64,000 nt of DNA from Cyclobacteriaceae bacterium (GTDB lineage: Bacteria > Bacteroidota > Bacteroidia > Cytophagales > Cyclobacteriaceae), in the NCBI GenBank assembly GCA_028278225.1, contig JANQEU010000095.1, forward strand, positions 206,937-270,936, read 5' to 3'. Below the pieces are notes generated by a model. The model was not told the DNA's origin and did no database searches. It saw only the letters and a program-made list of their open reading frames with translations. Made by a program: the position numbers and the translations under genes. This document shows positions 21,001-26,200 of this stretch, piece after piece. Numbering within the stretch: position 1 is the stretch's first letter; every line of letters starts with the position of its first letter.

Positions 21001-22959
21001 CATGAAGGGTACTACATTAGAAAAAGAACTGGTGAACGCACCATCTTCGTAGTATAACCGGTAATAGATCCGGGAAGTATTGTAGCCGGAAAGATCCTGA
21101 ATTATGGAATATGATCCCGCATTGGGATCACTAACGATGATATCGGATGCTATCGGACTTGAGAAATCCGAATTGTCGTCAATGTCAATCTTGACCGCCG
21201 TAGCATTTCGAATCGGAAGCCAGTTTGCAGTGAATCCGTTATCAGACGCATTTGTGGCCTGAAAAGCTCTGGGAGTTTGTTCAAATGCTCCGGAACCAGT
21301 CCAAATTGGCCCATTTGCAGTTCCATCTGCCGGTGGTATGTTTGTATTGTTGTTATACAATGTTCCATTATTGGCATTGATCGAGAAATCGAAGAGGGTG
21401 GTACCTGAAGAAGCATTGAAATCGTAGTATGCTGCCAGGTTACTTTCAAGTCCGGTGAGTTCTCCATTCATGCTGCCAACGATCTCGGATTCCAGCCTGG
21501 ATGAGCTCCAGATCCTGACATCGTCAAGTATCATATCAAGGGCCTCTGTTGATCCGGTGGAACCTACATTTCCAAAAACCGCCATCGTCAATGGAGAGGT
21601 ACCGGAATAAATGGCTGATGGAACTCCTGAAGTTGATTCCCCAACCAAATTACCATCCAGATATATCTTCAAATTTCCAGGGCTAAAAACTCCGGCCACG
21701 TGATGCCAATTGCCGGCAATTAAAGGTAGAGAACTAAAAACTGGCTGGACCGCCGCTCCGTCATCAGACACAGCGAAAATAGGCACCATATCCGTACCAA
21801 CAATCAGTGCATAGGATCTTTCATCGGCATCTGGCTCAAACTTGGACACAATTGGCCACGAATTCGTCGGTGGTGCACTTTGCATATTGACCCATGCCTC
21901 TACTGTGAGGTTTGTTGTGATATCCAAAGCCGGGATATCGTTTGCCTGGATGTAATCGTCTATCCCATCAAAGGAAAGCGCATTTTGAAGATCGATCTGG
22001 GCACCTGATGCTGTCCACACCGGATTATTGAACGATACTGCATACGGAGCGTCGACTACGGGATTTGACGTCCAATCCGTGTCAACAGTAATTACGTTGG
22101 AAGTGTTTGACAGAACCGTACGATCTTCGATCAACACCTGATCATCAAGAACCCGTAATAGGGATCCCGCAAGTTCGTCCGTCTGATAGAGCGCCCCGGT
22201 ATTAGTAAGCGTATTATTGGTAGAACCTGTAACTGTACCGTATTCACCAAAAAGCTGCCCGTCGAACCCATTAGGTCCGGAATCGGATAAAACATCCCCT
22301 GAAGATTGATCAAAGGAATAGTATGCTTCCAGATTATCTGATACAGATGGGTATCCCTCAAACATGTCATTGACCACCTCGATGGTAGTCCTGGCATCAT
22401 TCCAGAGTTTTACTTCATCAATCAGGCCGTCAAAAAACTGGTCAACCTGATTATAGGGAGTATTTGCATTGTGGGCTGCTCCGATATAGACTCTTGTTCT
22501 GTTGTAAACACCGGTAATGTCTGCGCCAAATGAAAATGTTTCCAATGATCCATTTACATATAATCTGTAATCCGCCCCCTGTTTAGTGACGGCGACATGG
22601 TACCAGGTACCCGTTGTAATTGCCGGTCCTGTCAATGTCACTTCTGCAGTTCCGGAATTATTCCTCTTGTAGAATTCGATCTCCCCGGTGGCAGCTATTT
22701 GAATTACGCTGATTGGTTCGGTATCTACCAATCCCTGATTATATGAAACCACATATTGCAAGACGTTATTTACGTCTGCATTGAACCAAGCCTCGATCGT
22801 ATAGTCGTCAATTGCATCATCTACTTTTTTCACATTTGAGATATCGACAAAATCGTTGCTTCCGTCAAAACTCAGAGCGTTTTGTTGTGCAATCAGATTG
22901 AAGGAAAAGATGGATAGTAACAGAATTATCCAGAGGTTGGCCAGTGTGGTCTTCTTCAT
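1..22959 (-). CDS. Giant secreted LamG/beta-helix/VCBS mosaic surface protein (partial, C-terminus beyond window)
   Basis: The frame starts at ATG 22959 and has no in-frame stop down to base 1, giving at least 7,653 residues. A signal peptide (MKKTTLANLWII..., cleavage likely after LIA near residue 24) leads into 18 LamG/ConA-like modules. Each opens with a NALxFDGxDD motif and closes with YYxFDxG. Module starts, as residues: ~26, 325, 657, 1005, 2237, 2602, 3297, 3637, 3879, 4119, 4457, 4692, 4932, 5165, 5477, 5712, 6474 and 6804. FN3-like spacers lie near 575-650, 914-990, 3544, 4370, 5387, 6380 and 6710. Other blocks: beta-helix ~1220-2220; Big_5 plus VCBS ~2834-3284 and ~5920-6374; BspA-like ~7034-7370; Ig-like ~7384-7550. 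Such proteins usually end in a type IX secretion tail; none is visible here. The role is inferred to be adhesion or surface matrix. Plus-strand ORFs over this stretch are shadows. Confidence 0.95.
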   Translation of the reverse strand, partial: MKKTTLANLWIILLLSIFSFNLIAQQNALSFDGSNDFVDISNVKKVDDAIDDYTIEAWFNADVNNVLQYVVSYNQGLVDTEPISVIQIAATGEIEFYKRNNSGTAEVTLTGPAITTGTWYHVAVTKQGADYRLYVNGSLETFSFGADITGVYNRTRVYIGAAHNANTPYNQVDQFFDGLIDEVKLWNDARTTIEVVNDMFEGYPSVSDNLEAYYSFDQSSGDVLSDSGPNGFDGQLFGEYGTVTGSTNNTLTNTGALYQTDELAGSLLRVLDDQVLIEDRTVLSNTSNVITVDTDWTSNPVVDAPYAVSFNNPVWTASGAQIDLQNALSFDGIDDYIQANDIPALDITTNLTVEAWVNMQSAPPTNSWPIVSKFEPDADERSYALIVGTDMVPIFAVSDDGAAVQPVFSSLPLIAGNWHHVAGVFSPGNLKIYLDGNLVGESTSGVPSAIYSGTSPLTMAVFGNVGSTGSTEALDMILDDVRIWSSSRLESEIVGSMNGELTGLESNLAAYYDFNASSGTTLFDFSINANNGTLYNNNTNIPPADGTANGPIWTGSGAFEQTPRAFQATNASDNGFTANWLPIRNATAVKIDIDDNSDFSSPIASDIIVSDPNAGSYSIIQDLSGYNTSRIYYRLYYEDGAFTSSFSNVVPFMVIPGNAMDFDGTDDYFDLGDILSDVFGGADNQFTIEFWLTKESAIADHFIISKKSNTNSQFTLSIQSSGTLTFSFYGTLDGTLNRSVRTTNPEVTTGSGTWHHVAITYDGSQDASEVSRFNFYVDGTSVALTNDGGSGSFPFDIPVGTAHLGVGMDLDESGTPVGSEYFSGDLDEIRIWDVIRTQQEIQDNRFTLLTGTETNLAAYYRFDEESGTSLPDLSQGNNNGTWNGSGGGTNTTPNWVASGAQQSGTVPAVPTNVIAYTTSDTDVTLEWTDNANDETGYEIEVADDYSFLSNPITVANLPPNTTSHVYNAGVDQPFFYRVKATNGSGSGTSAGEFATTSDYPGFAIDFDGTDDYVNIPDDPALRFANAFTVSAWVNKDTDVISKVAVAKHESAGTLEWQFNSHTPSGGFWSPIMYVGDAANYGYGAANLSPGSWYHVAWAYDGTGAGNTDRLKLYIDGVEQPLTYGGTIPASITNDAVPVTIGSAMDGVSPFDGLIDEVKIWDYTRTDFSDRFTELKGDETGLAGYYPFDENSSTITIDRSTNTNDGTLTNGPLWVTSGFAESFTVTNTLDDTNPGSLRRAIMDANASSALEITIDFDISGGGPWTIAPTTPLPAIDNTINNGSIIIDATTQPGWIFGDQNAMVIIDGDINGVSGDGLTIAETDVEIYGLVIRGFTGDGIQVNSGSDRLIIGAAGKGNVINYNTLRAINITGAPDGVIQGNYVGTTIDGLGIDQNPITQDGIVISTSDNFLIGGNALSGEGNLISGNGDGSTEYGIELNTSDNVYVYGNLIGTDKNGENDLGNHRGINIASGNNIYIGGQGTGEGNVISGTNTLYGIIIQGGTNVIVDSNVIGLNLNGDAAIPNVGDGIQIIWDGAGMIFRNNVISGNTGNGININGVQSALIVENNYIGTDISGTAGSGGLGNLGHGISFNNSNGLDNSTEQIKIIDNVISGNGDNGNDRAISTTGTNSNIILQGNKIGVETDGTTPLGNFGDAIYLLDGTTNFIIGGDQVSEQNVIANSQDGYGILFLGSPGVNVADVQENLFFCNSDGAIGYAGTPLVETPAIYTITTTDIGGTTSAADGSTVYIYEATDGCNNDQGQTLLGTATVSGGAWNLNGGPFTVTDYFTAFVNSPTEGISLFGSGFLVNSNADDGAGTLRNAINAANASPNESVITFGLTAPATIQVSSNLPTISSPLIIDATTAQSWNFSSGDLITVAHGGSATTGLILQSPSEIYGLRIADFTSGSGIAVQASDCIIGKSGGGNVIVNNDNGIGVSGNANEDIIISYNHIGIEGDGNTSNGNGGHGIGMSHSHDNSQILYNVISGNTQNGINMNTGSTYNVAFNKIGTDVTGTIARPNLMDGLGIGGGNGHTITDNIISGNTDDGVSFINGANHVFQNNLVGVQADGMSPLGNGGHGFAVDIGSPSDITFGGPGLENIIGANAGNAFNFGTDALGNHILENSVYCNGAGIVLSGTAHNSILPPVISTLSLSLIDGTTVANAEVYLYVADDDCPTDQPKTFVAKTTADGAGDWSFISPAINYGDIVSIYADDATDGTSEVTSALVYPVLPGSGNTVVFDGTDDYVEIPFSTDFSATDFSAEVWVKTSDGATADMTVLHKEAGAAGQSTFRIVVDGGTPRAEYNGSGVTQVSGLPGIADGTWHHLALTFADATNTMNFYVDGMLQGSDNSGGEAQTGPGSLFIGEDPNSVTLDPFNGEIDEARIWNAVLSVTTIRNYLTEKFVSGTDHPNDGSILAYYKFDEGSGTVLADIIGGNSGTINGGASFVISGAPVGDESDWALAGSVTLGADASGNDVTINNILGTPDITYLYRVDEAPNDVTVDPLLNTLNTSEYYGIFQSGGTSPTFDVVWNYTANTAIEGQGAENGIRILRRNDNADGPFDGFVSNILDVDSTANQLILSDQVNSEFIQGLADPYRVPAPPGHALTFDGVDDQISITTPVGLPVGTAPRTIEVWFKATKDLFTQNESALVQYGTASPGQKFGLITSANSPGTLYFWGQSADVNTATTVLVQDQWYHAAVTYDGTTVTLYLNGQVDGSGTPSLNTVLDGNGLVIGQRSGLSLWQGDIDEVRIWDVALDQGTIQAHMEQTLDDTHPNYANLVSYYRFDDSDGSVSKPTLTDLAGTNNGTLTNFPGDNSANWVSSGALNFTDLNWTLSSPLPGTNYVDPATNISLTFDANVSQSSIDKGTIGDTKDDAIKITGSFSGLVPGSYTGDGTTNIVFDPANNFNPGEVITVTITSGVFGTNAEVAVPRTFQFTVASTTASGQPLTFTQHSIGTSSGPNRIAAAFVDGDIDMDVLSSSFSNDRIDWYDNDGFENFTKNQITNLALQAVDVHASDINGDGFTDVVAVSTQDGTLAWHENDGAQNFTERIVSSTLSAPSKAYPGDLDSDGDVDLVVTSEGNTDIYWFENDGTQPTPGFTQFTVDASAGIARWVHTADLDNDGDLDIAASVSTHNVAWYQNDGAQNFTRQNITSTGSNEARTGYVTDVNDDGNLDILLVFEGSDRVAWYESDGAATPAFTEHTLTNTLDGPHSIYAADLDNDGDVDILSTSINNNIVAWYENDGLENFTEQVISNSILSARGVISADMDTDGDLDVLAVAGAGNELFWFENNVNNALSFDGTDDFVSVPDDPSIQFGMGDFTLEAWFYFDGIPTVSGVVAKRNSVSPFNQFHIQISDGIFNGGAGKKVFIEALPDGRTVSGNDPDARDRFVSSPYDLTPGWHHVALVQDYDTELILYLDGVNVGNSTNSHSGLGFDITGSPLTIGNFNGGGFFDGIVDEVRLWNVARTEGEIQGALHAPLNGDEANLVAYYKFDEGIADVDNSGITVLPDFSTNSNDGTLNAFTLNGGTSNWVASGSMNGISGAPGGLLVTEVSNNQIDLSWTDLSFDETDFVIERTGNNDLVFGELTTVPADQTTYSDSGLPVDARYFYRIRSRNGSGDSGPSNEKFGSTLTPPGNAITLDGVDDYVDIPHDPSLNPATGDMTLAFWFKTSNTGQIGILDKNCNGGSDGGYLIRKQANGSISATFRTSGGVNQVIGETSDALGLHDGSWHHAAVVLDRSGTPDLLRIYIDGIERTVSYNTQTLDDQEINYGGSLQLGQLRNTCATGSNFDGDLDELSIWSAVKNTIEIQSLMLNGLSGNESNLVAYYRFDQDETTDLLLPDRSANLNDGTWMDGGGGVTTPQWIPSGALDGSVLPNNALDFDGIDDQVVVPESTFNDFQTGQSFSVGAWVKTSSSQADMIILIKHQFGSANGYYLQMNGSGGGGYCGGDGIVQFYVAANAGNTVCSDVSINDGNWHYVVGTYDDALNQSKLYIDGVLQSTTGSRDGNLDNAESLGIGVHPGQGAYFQGQIDEVRIWDNVRSQTDINNEMFATLTGSEPNLVSHYNFNQGIAEGNNSGVTTLGDNTLNGNEGVLSGFALSGTSSNWVTSGAPDLTLLPNHSLDFDGVDDLVTVPHDASFGGAPVQDFTWSLWIKVPVDISGGNGNSEFIIGKSSLGPSEDRVTIGVNKATGLLHGVIQLDPGTSQRIDGTIDVRDNEWHHASFVRDRGMDELRLYFDGVLDGIPLTDDDVDGSNTADLWIGDWGRVPNDGRQFSGQVDEVQIWSVPRTEAEIQADMLNRLVGNETGLVAYYDFDQGIAEGSNGSETTLFDKTSNAFDGTLTGFALTGTTSNWVSSGSLDDTPNNPGDLFTTEISDSQIDLSWVDRAFNETGFTIERSDGNNSSFGFLDSVGPDVTTYSDNSVSADNGYFYRVIANGVSGDSNPSNEKFASTYIPPGNALDFDGTDDFVEFDIVALPMAGLETGFSFDFWAKAPSIYTSSRGTLFAINGSGDQNKVIISAGHETDNALILWDGAGIEITGPVIADDNWHHVAYSRSGTIGYLYLDGVLVGTHNANFILEATDRWSLGQEFDAGMTDFLQGQLDEVRIWSVAQSQSLIRDNISKPLAGNEPGLLAYYRFDQGMADGDNTTPPITLLPDRSTNDFNAALNGFALVGGSSNWTMSAALDPSIQFNNALDFDGVDDWISVANNASLQIPSTVTLTAWVKRNRLDGIDIILEKGGDWTLSQTNYGIGLHSDPADYRFYFYFLGGWRGTTGVSDLDWHHYAVVAQEGDADPTFYIDGIQVPSEFSGGGATISMQEFSALGLHIGAQVGGGIEYYSQNQIDEVSIWNKLLTQAEIQQIMVNGLNGDETDLAAYYTFDVGVPEGTNTGLTTLPDLSTNNNNGVLWSMALTGSTSNWVSSGSKDQSILPNNALDFDGTGDVVAIPSGTFPAYTFESWVKFEGSAINKGVLKHTQSLDVANQTSHQIRTDNAGHFVHFTNDGVEKVVIGTTVIELDKWYHVAISGENSGQARLFVNGIEEGTPAAIGTLWNAGDEIRLAVGSLPAGGLSVANLLQGEMDEVRFWDHTRNAQDLQENMYIGLTGNEPGLVGYYRFNQGIAEGDNTTPPINMLLDASPSSSDGIVMGLALNGSTSNWVTSGAQQIVPVNYALEFDGTDDNVTIPHIADYNFGGGAFTYEFWVQQSSQVNGEIISKRANGGYGFMVMVSNGNLELRISSNGTSWDVFPNYQFHDLVYNTWTHVAIVWDGSAYQVFVNGSPVSSPISLAAMIDNTESLTLGLNRGEGWFNGRLDEVRVWNVARSESEIQSNMNIELAGNESGLIAYYPFNDGPNSAILTDLTSNGNDGSLVNMEIATDWVEVPLLGSTPSPMVYNATGVTVDDFLANFSVPPDATDILIDVDDQDFFATPIISGYSAGLSGQATVPITLTPGTQYWYRVAADYNGDLSAPAVSNSFMVTPGHALDFAGTDDIVNLGLRPEHDFGTGDFTIEMWINTSDLTLHRRFFWQNDGNPPPFTGIYMHMNGTGVNGGFGDGTNSVEFSTSAAPINVGEWHHVAMVRDTGQGEGYFYLDGNLVDTQTDIVGSTDYAGVALLGGRVGFPAEYFIGQMDEVRIWNVARSQTDIQNHLFTTLIGDEPGLVSYYQFDEGAAGANNSTVTSVPDLTMFGNDGAVIGFTLDGFNSNWVTSGALGLPVNYALDFDGVDDHVAITDAPEFDIDTDWTIEAWIKTPNTGQESIVSQFGSDGYSFFKIGGTLYLQYYSGSAFQNGGASLAAAGGIDDDNWHHVAVSQNGTNGKLYVDGVVIQDMNSMLPIDESALEIHLGWNSGVGPLTGQLDEVRFWDHQRSDIEIANNYNIQLTGAEPGLVAYYNFSDGPGSTTVGDLIAGNDGVLTNMDENTDWVFGPTLLQPSADLHFIGGFPAPFNSNIPRNTPIAVNFDQSIDVLFATSSNFIVRGSQSGLIDGIISGANSPTLIFTPSNDYKPGEIITVTLTTGIRTIGGGSGLMDPVTFQFTTMSDVAPAQFPDGIQVLSSGLLNLRQVYSADIDGDGDMDGLSASANDDKVSWFENDGSQSFTEHVVSTLGDQTYSAIAADVDSDGDMDIVSVSSLDDEVVWFENDGAQNFTRIIVSTSADAPREVIAPDIDGDGDVDILTVKSGGEISLFENDGAENFTYSTLISGTFITSLEAVDLDQDGDLDLVGGRTDEVLWFENDGTQTFVENSVASGYTGLREVKVNDMNNDGYGDLIAVVYNDDMIIWFENDGAQNFTPLDVSTTFNAPSSLMPGDMDGDGDMDVVAGNDQDGIISWFENDGSQTFTENQITSLAGAPLSVITADVDSDGDLDVLYGSNSDDTFGWLENKGAIPAAATDLIANVFSSSQIDLTWTDNSGDETGFIIERSDGNAQNFVPVSSVLADITSYSDLTAQYDKGYYYRVIAYNGNGNAAPSNIKYQAIMPPPGNALELDGTDDYVDLSNPDFSGFSAITVEAWINPAYIPSGPTDEVSTIIGKGATGGSGTTTFALVLEGSDTGPELFALADNGGEIEVARFNGGNGFNLNENEWAHIAMTWSADNPVELFVDGVSVSTSPGPLSGNLHLVGDNMLLGSSSDINEIGFGGQMDEIRIWNVAKTEGDIATSMNTELAGNEAGLFGYYKFDLRGTDNFTVPDHSTNNHHGVWTDAGGGITTPQWVPSGAMGAPNAPSDLFVTEVSNTQIDLTWTDNSSDEAGFIVERSQLSTNNWVQLTPGPILPAETTSYSDLTVSAEQGYYYRVRAVNAASSPVSNTKYGTTISPPGYALDLDGVDDHVEIGDINDLDGATTFTIEAWVKRTGDGAFSQILGKTMSASEHIQFGIPANGGVPDADCVGGGCTGSDLYLRVIDGGANNYAYTFSSILTLDTWFHVAAVYDGTGATDADKIKIYVNGIPAPLGFTGPIPAIGPDNSALATISDETSSWLGELDEVRIWSTARTSNEIQNDLFNVINGDEPGLVSYYRFDQILDDFLPDRSVNNYNGKWKGDMAGGVTPQWVISGAMINPELFITTWQTDNPGTSGTNQITIPTGGSSFNYTIHWEEVGNETNNGTEPLQTGQYTVTFPSAGTYRVGITGDFRIYFNGGGDRLKLLTIEQWGGVSWSNFDNAFRGCDNLVYNATDAPDLSGVTSFHSMFEACPNFNGDISNWDVSTINLFADMFKEATSFNQDISSWNTSSATDMSGMFKDAISFNQPLNSWDVSNVFTMSQMFSGATSFNQDLEMWNLSAINSMSFMFADAISFNGDVSTWTPGGSLGSMFSGATSFDQDLGGWDISAILSMFGMLDNTGISITNYDNILNGWAAQSVQDGVNLGAAGLEYSGAGEVGRTTLISPPNNWVITGDALEAIPPVVTVTALTINDPTPPLIGTVDDPTATISVEVDGNNYAAINSGVGTWTLADNLISPALADGTYDVTVTATDLASNVGTDGTTDELVIDTTIPAADIQPEDTTEVSPQLTGSISEIVASIVVTVDGTPYPAVINPDSTWIVAQGTITPLDTGIYDVQVQSTDFAGNLQDTTFVGALIIRSVEVESIITIATLIISDTTITQGDQDVLIYGYSVGVADAPAIEEGFVVTFGDSLLADLFTDSSFHLYRNTLSNDFETAVQVGGNSDFGDGGA
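840..1860 (-). repeat. BspA-type (DUF285) leucine-rich block inside the giant protein
   Basis: Reading the minus strand, a PKD-like lead (ELFITTWQTDN, then TIHWEEVG and GTYRVGITGD) precedes FRIYFNGGGDRLKLLTIEQW. Six or so repeats of about 23 residues follow, of the type FSGATSFDQDLGGWDIS. This is the usual order for BspA-family surface proteins, here embedded after LamG module 18. It corresponds to residues about 7034 to 7374. Confidence 0.85.
3840..5210 (-). repeat. Big_5 domain plus VCBS/FG-GAP propeller block, copy 2
   Basis: In protein order, an SbsA-like Ig domain (Big_5; codons about 5210-4890) is followed by about eight VCBS/FG-GAP repeats. Each carries a calcium-loop signature such as DVDSDGDLDVLYGS and a WxENxG tail. 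The recurring DNA string that encodes NDGAQxF explains the apparent short direct repeats here. Confidence 0.85.
13095..14460 (-). repeat. Big_5 domain plus VCBS/FG-GAP propeller block, copy 1
   Basis: It has the same order as the block at 3840-5210. The Big_5 domain begins around SPLPGTNYVDPATNISLTF and ends with RTFQFTVAST, then come about eight VCBS repeats with DxDxDGxxD loops. The shared order points to an internal segmental duplication of a Big_5+VCBS cassette within the gene. Confidence 0.85.
16290..19310 (-). repeat. Double right-handed parallel beta-helix block inside the giant protein
   Basis: Two successive units each start with a CSLREA-like lead (PGSLRRAIMDANAS near 19230; GAGTLRNAINAANAS near 17500). 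Each continues as many short coils with IGTDxxGTxxLGN and NxISGNxxxGI motifs typical of right-handed beta-helix folds. Between and after the units are short Ig-like stretches (near 17700 and 16450). It spans roughly residues 1220-2220. Confidence 0.8.
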
Positions 22960-23026
22960 GGCGATGAGCGATTTGGTGGTCTTAATTTTCCGGGGGGAAA
23001 ATTAAATTAATCACCCACCGGAAGTA

Positions 23027-23044
23027 ATACCACATTTGTGGTAT
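23027..23044. promoter_or_regulatory. 18-bp palindrome in the divergent intergenic region
   Basis: ATACCACA-TT-TGTGGTAT is a perfect 8-bp inverted repeat. It lies 68 bp upstream of the giant surface gene and about 220 bp upstream of the CHAT gene. It has the size of a dimeric regulator operator. The rest of 22960-23267 is AT-rich, with no gene that I can support. Confidence 0.5.
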
Positions 23045-23267
23045 ATTAATAGCCGTGTAAAATACCAAAAAAAATTGAAAAAGTGCAAAATATTTTGGTA
23101 AAAAAGATGTATGTATCTTAATATCCAGGGAATATTTGAATGAAGTGAAACAGAAAAGATTGTCCATCTCATTGCGTGGGTTTACCTAATGTAGTTTCAC
23201 CGTATTCAATTACTATAATCCAATTATTTTTCCTTATTTTACAATTTAAAACCATCGTCAAAACAAA

Positions 23268-26200
23268 ATGAATCCGCTTAAATCGAGCTTGCTCCCAGCC
23301 CTGGTAATATTGCTTTGCATCCCATCTACTGCGCAATATCAGTTTGAGTCCAAAAAAGCTGAAAAGCTTTATAATGATTTGGAAGTTGCCTATGAGAACT
23401 ACGACTACAATCCAATTCTGAAGAAAGAAAATAATATCCTTTCACTTTTTGAGTCCAAACAAGATACACTTACAGCCCTGATGTACAACTTCCTGGGAGA
23501 GGCCTATTATTATGGCCTTGGGGACTTGCAGGTGGGACTGGACTATTATACCAAGGAGTTCGAGCTGCGAAAGAAACTTTCGGAATCAGGCGTGGAACAG
23601 GATATGAATAACATAATCTACAATTACGCCACGCTTAATGCTGAAGCAGGAAACTATACAAAGGCTGAGGGATTATACCTGGACTTACTTGAAAAAGATC
23701 AGGAACGAGGTAAAAAAAGCGAAGATGTTATTTCAACTGTTTTAGCCCTGGCTGATCATTATACACTTACGGCCGAGGCTGAAAAAGGGAAGAAACTTTT
23801 AAGGAAATACAGAAGATTGATAGAGAAAAACTCCTACGAAGAGGCCATGACCCTGAAATACTTTGGTGATTACCAGGAAATTTCAGGAGAATATACAAAA
23901 GCGGAAGAAAGCTATACCGAATCACTTAGAATCCTGCAGGAAACAGGATATTACCCCAGCCTGGAATATGTGTACATAATGAATGCGCTTGGTCTCTTAT
24001 ATACAAACATCAGTCAATATCCCCAGGCAGAAGAAATCTATAATAAATCACTTGATGTCCTGGACCGGTTAGGTGACGGTATGGAGGAAGATCGGGCAGG
24101 CGTGGAGTTTAACCTTGGGCAGGTTTACTTTGAGTTGGGAATCTACGATGAGGCACTGACTCTGTATCAGAAAATCCTTGAATCCGATAAGGAATTCTAT
24201 GGAGAAGAATCCTTTTATGTAGCCTCCACTCTTTTCACAATTGGATTGGTTTATTATGAAATGGAAGATTACGAAAATTCGGAAAAATTTCTATTCCAGG
24301 CCAAAGACATTTATGAAAAAATTGGAGAAACCAATGCCATTGAATATGGCAGGAACCTTAACGCCATCACAAGGATGTATAATAAAACGAACCGCTTTGA
24401 TGAGGCCACCGAATACGGTGAAAAAGCAATTGCAGCATATGCATCTGCCCTGGGTGATGACAATTGGGAATATGCGTTGGGATTAAGCAATGTTTCGGAG
24501 GTTTATTCAAAAGTTGGAGATCTGGAAAAAGCTGAAAACTATCTCCTCGAAGCAGATAAAATCCGGGAAAGTAAACTTGGTGTAAATCATCCCCAGTATG
24601 CAAGAGGAACCCGGAAACTGGCTATTCTTAACTGGAAGCAAAATAATTTAAGCGCAGCACTGGACTATTACAATAAGACATTCAATAACTATTTCAATCA
24701 GATCAACACTTATTTCCCTGTTCTGAGTGAGGCAGAAAAGTCAAAATTCTATTACAACAACCTGAAACCCACATTTGAACAGTTCAACTCGTTCATTGTT
24801 GAAAACAGGAGTGAGGACAAACAGCTAATTGAAATGATGTATAACTATCAGTTAGCGACAAAGGGACTTATCCTCTACGCCACCAGTAAAGTTCGTGAAA
24901 CCATTCAAAACAGCGGTGACACAGTGTTGATCAATAAGTACAATACCTGGATCGGACAAAAAGAACAACTGGCTCAGCTTTTCAGTGCCAGTGACATGGA
25001 TGCTGATGTCCGAAACCGCAAAATCGATTCGTTGATTGCGGCTGCCAATGACCTGGAAGGCGAGTTGAGTAATCTATCATCCGTATTTGCTCAAAATTTT
25101 GCCAGCAAAGAGGTCACCTGGAGAGACGTCAAAGCCAAACTTAAGCCGGGTGAGGCTGCCGTGGAAATCATCAGATTCCGGGATTTTGATCCGGATTCTG
25201 CCGGTGTATATACTGATGAAGTCTATTACGCAGCGCTTATTGTCACCAGCACAACGGAAGAAGCTCCCGAGCTGGTGATCATGAGAAACGGTAAGCAAAT
25301 GGAAACCAGGTATTTATCGAATTACCGGAACTCCATCATGTACCAGGTCAATGAGAATTTTTCATACAGGCTGTTTTGGCGACCCATTGCAAATCGCTTG
25401 CGGGGTGTCAAAAAGGTCTATTTCTCTCCTGATGGAGTTTACAACCAGATCAGCATCTACACATTGCAGAATCCCGCTTCCAAGAATTTTACCATTGATG
25501 AGTTTGAGATACAACTGGTGACCAATACAAAGGACCTTGTCGCCTTCAACTACGATGACGGATCCAACTTTGAAAATCCATCGTACTTGTTTGGGTATCC
25601 CAACTATAACATGGGAACGATCGATTCTCAGCGAATGGACAAAAAACCGGAGGGGAATGAACCTGAGCAAAGAGGTATGGAAAGAGGAGCGAGTCGCGGG
25701 GGTGTAAGAGGCGCCCGTGGAGCACAGGATGATGACATTCAACCCCTGTCCAGGGGCGGGTTGCCCAGAGGTATCAGGGGTAACCTCCTGAGATACATGC
25801 GTTCCAATCAGCTCCTTGCATTGCTGCCGGGAACGCAAAAAGAAGTTAACCTTATCGATAGCCTGCATTCCGGAAAAGAGTTTAATACCAAAGTCTTCAT
25901 GGATAATGAGGCGGTTGAGGACCAGGTGAAATCTGTGGATAATCCGCAAACATTGCATATTGCTACACACGGATTTTTCCTTGAACAGGAGAAAGGAGAT
26001 GATGAACAGGCTGATAAATATGTCTCCAACCCATTGCTACGATCCGGACTTATACTGGCCGGCGCCAATAGCTTCATCAGCACAGGCGACATCGGAGCTG
26101 AGGTGGAATTGAGAGATGACGGCATACTTACCGCTTATGAGGCGATGAACCTCAATCTGGATGATACGGAATTAGTAGTATTATCGGCATGTGAGACCGG

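Noticed and set aside
82..22400. Dozens of plus- and minus-strand ORFs of 60-117 codons over the first 22.9 kb
   Set aside because: All lie inside the single giant minus-strand frame, and none has family motifs; they are shadows of the repetitive coding sequence.
25362..25970. 202-codon minus-strand ORF
   Set aside because: Antisense shadow of the CHAT gene, with no recognisable motif.
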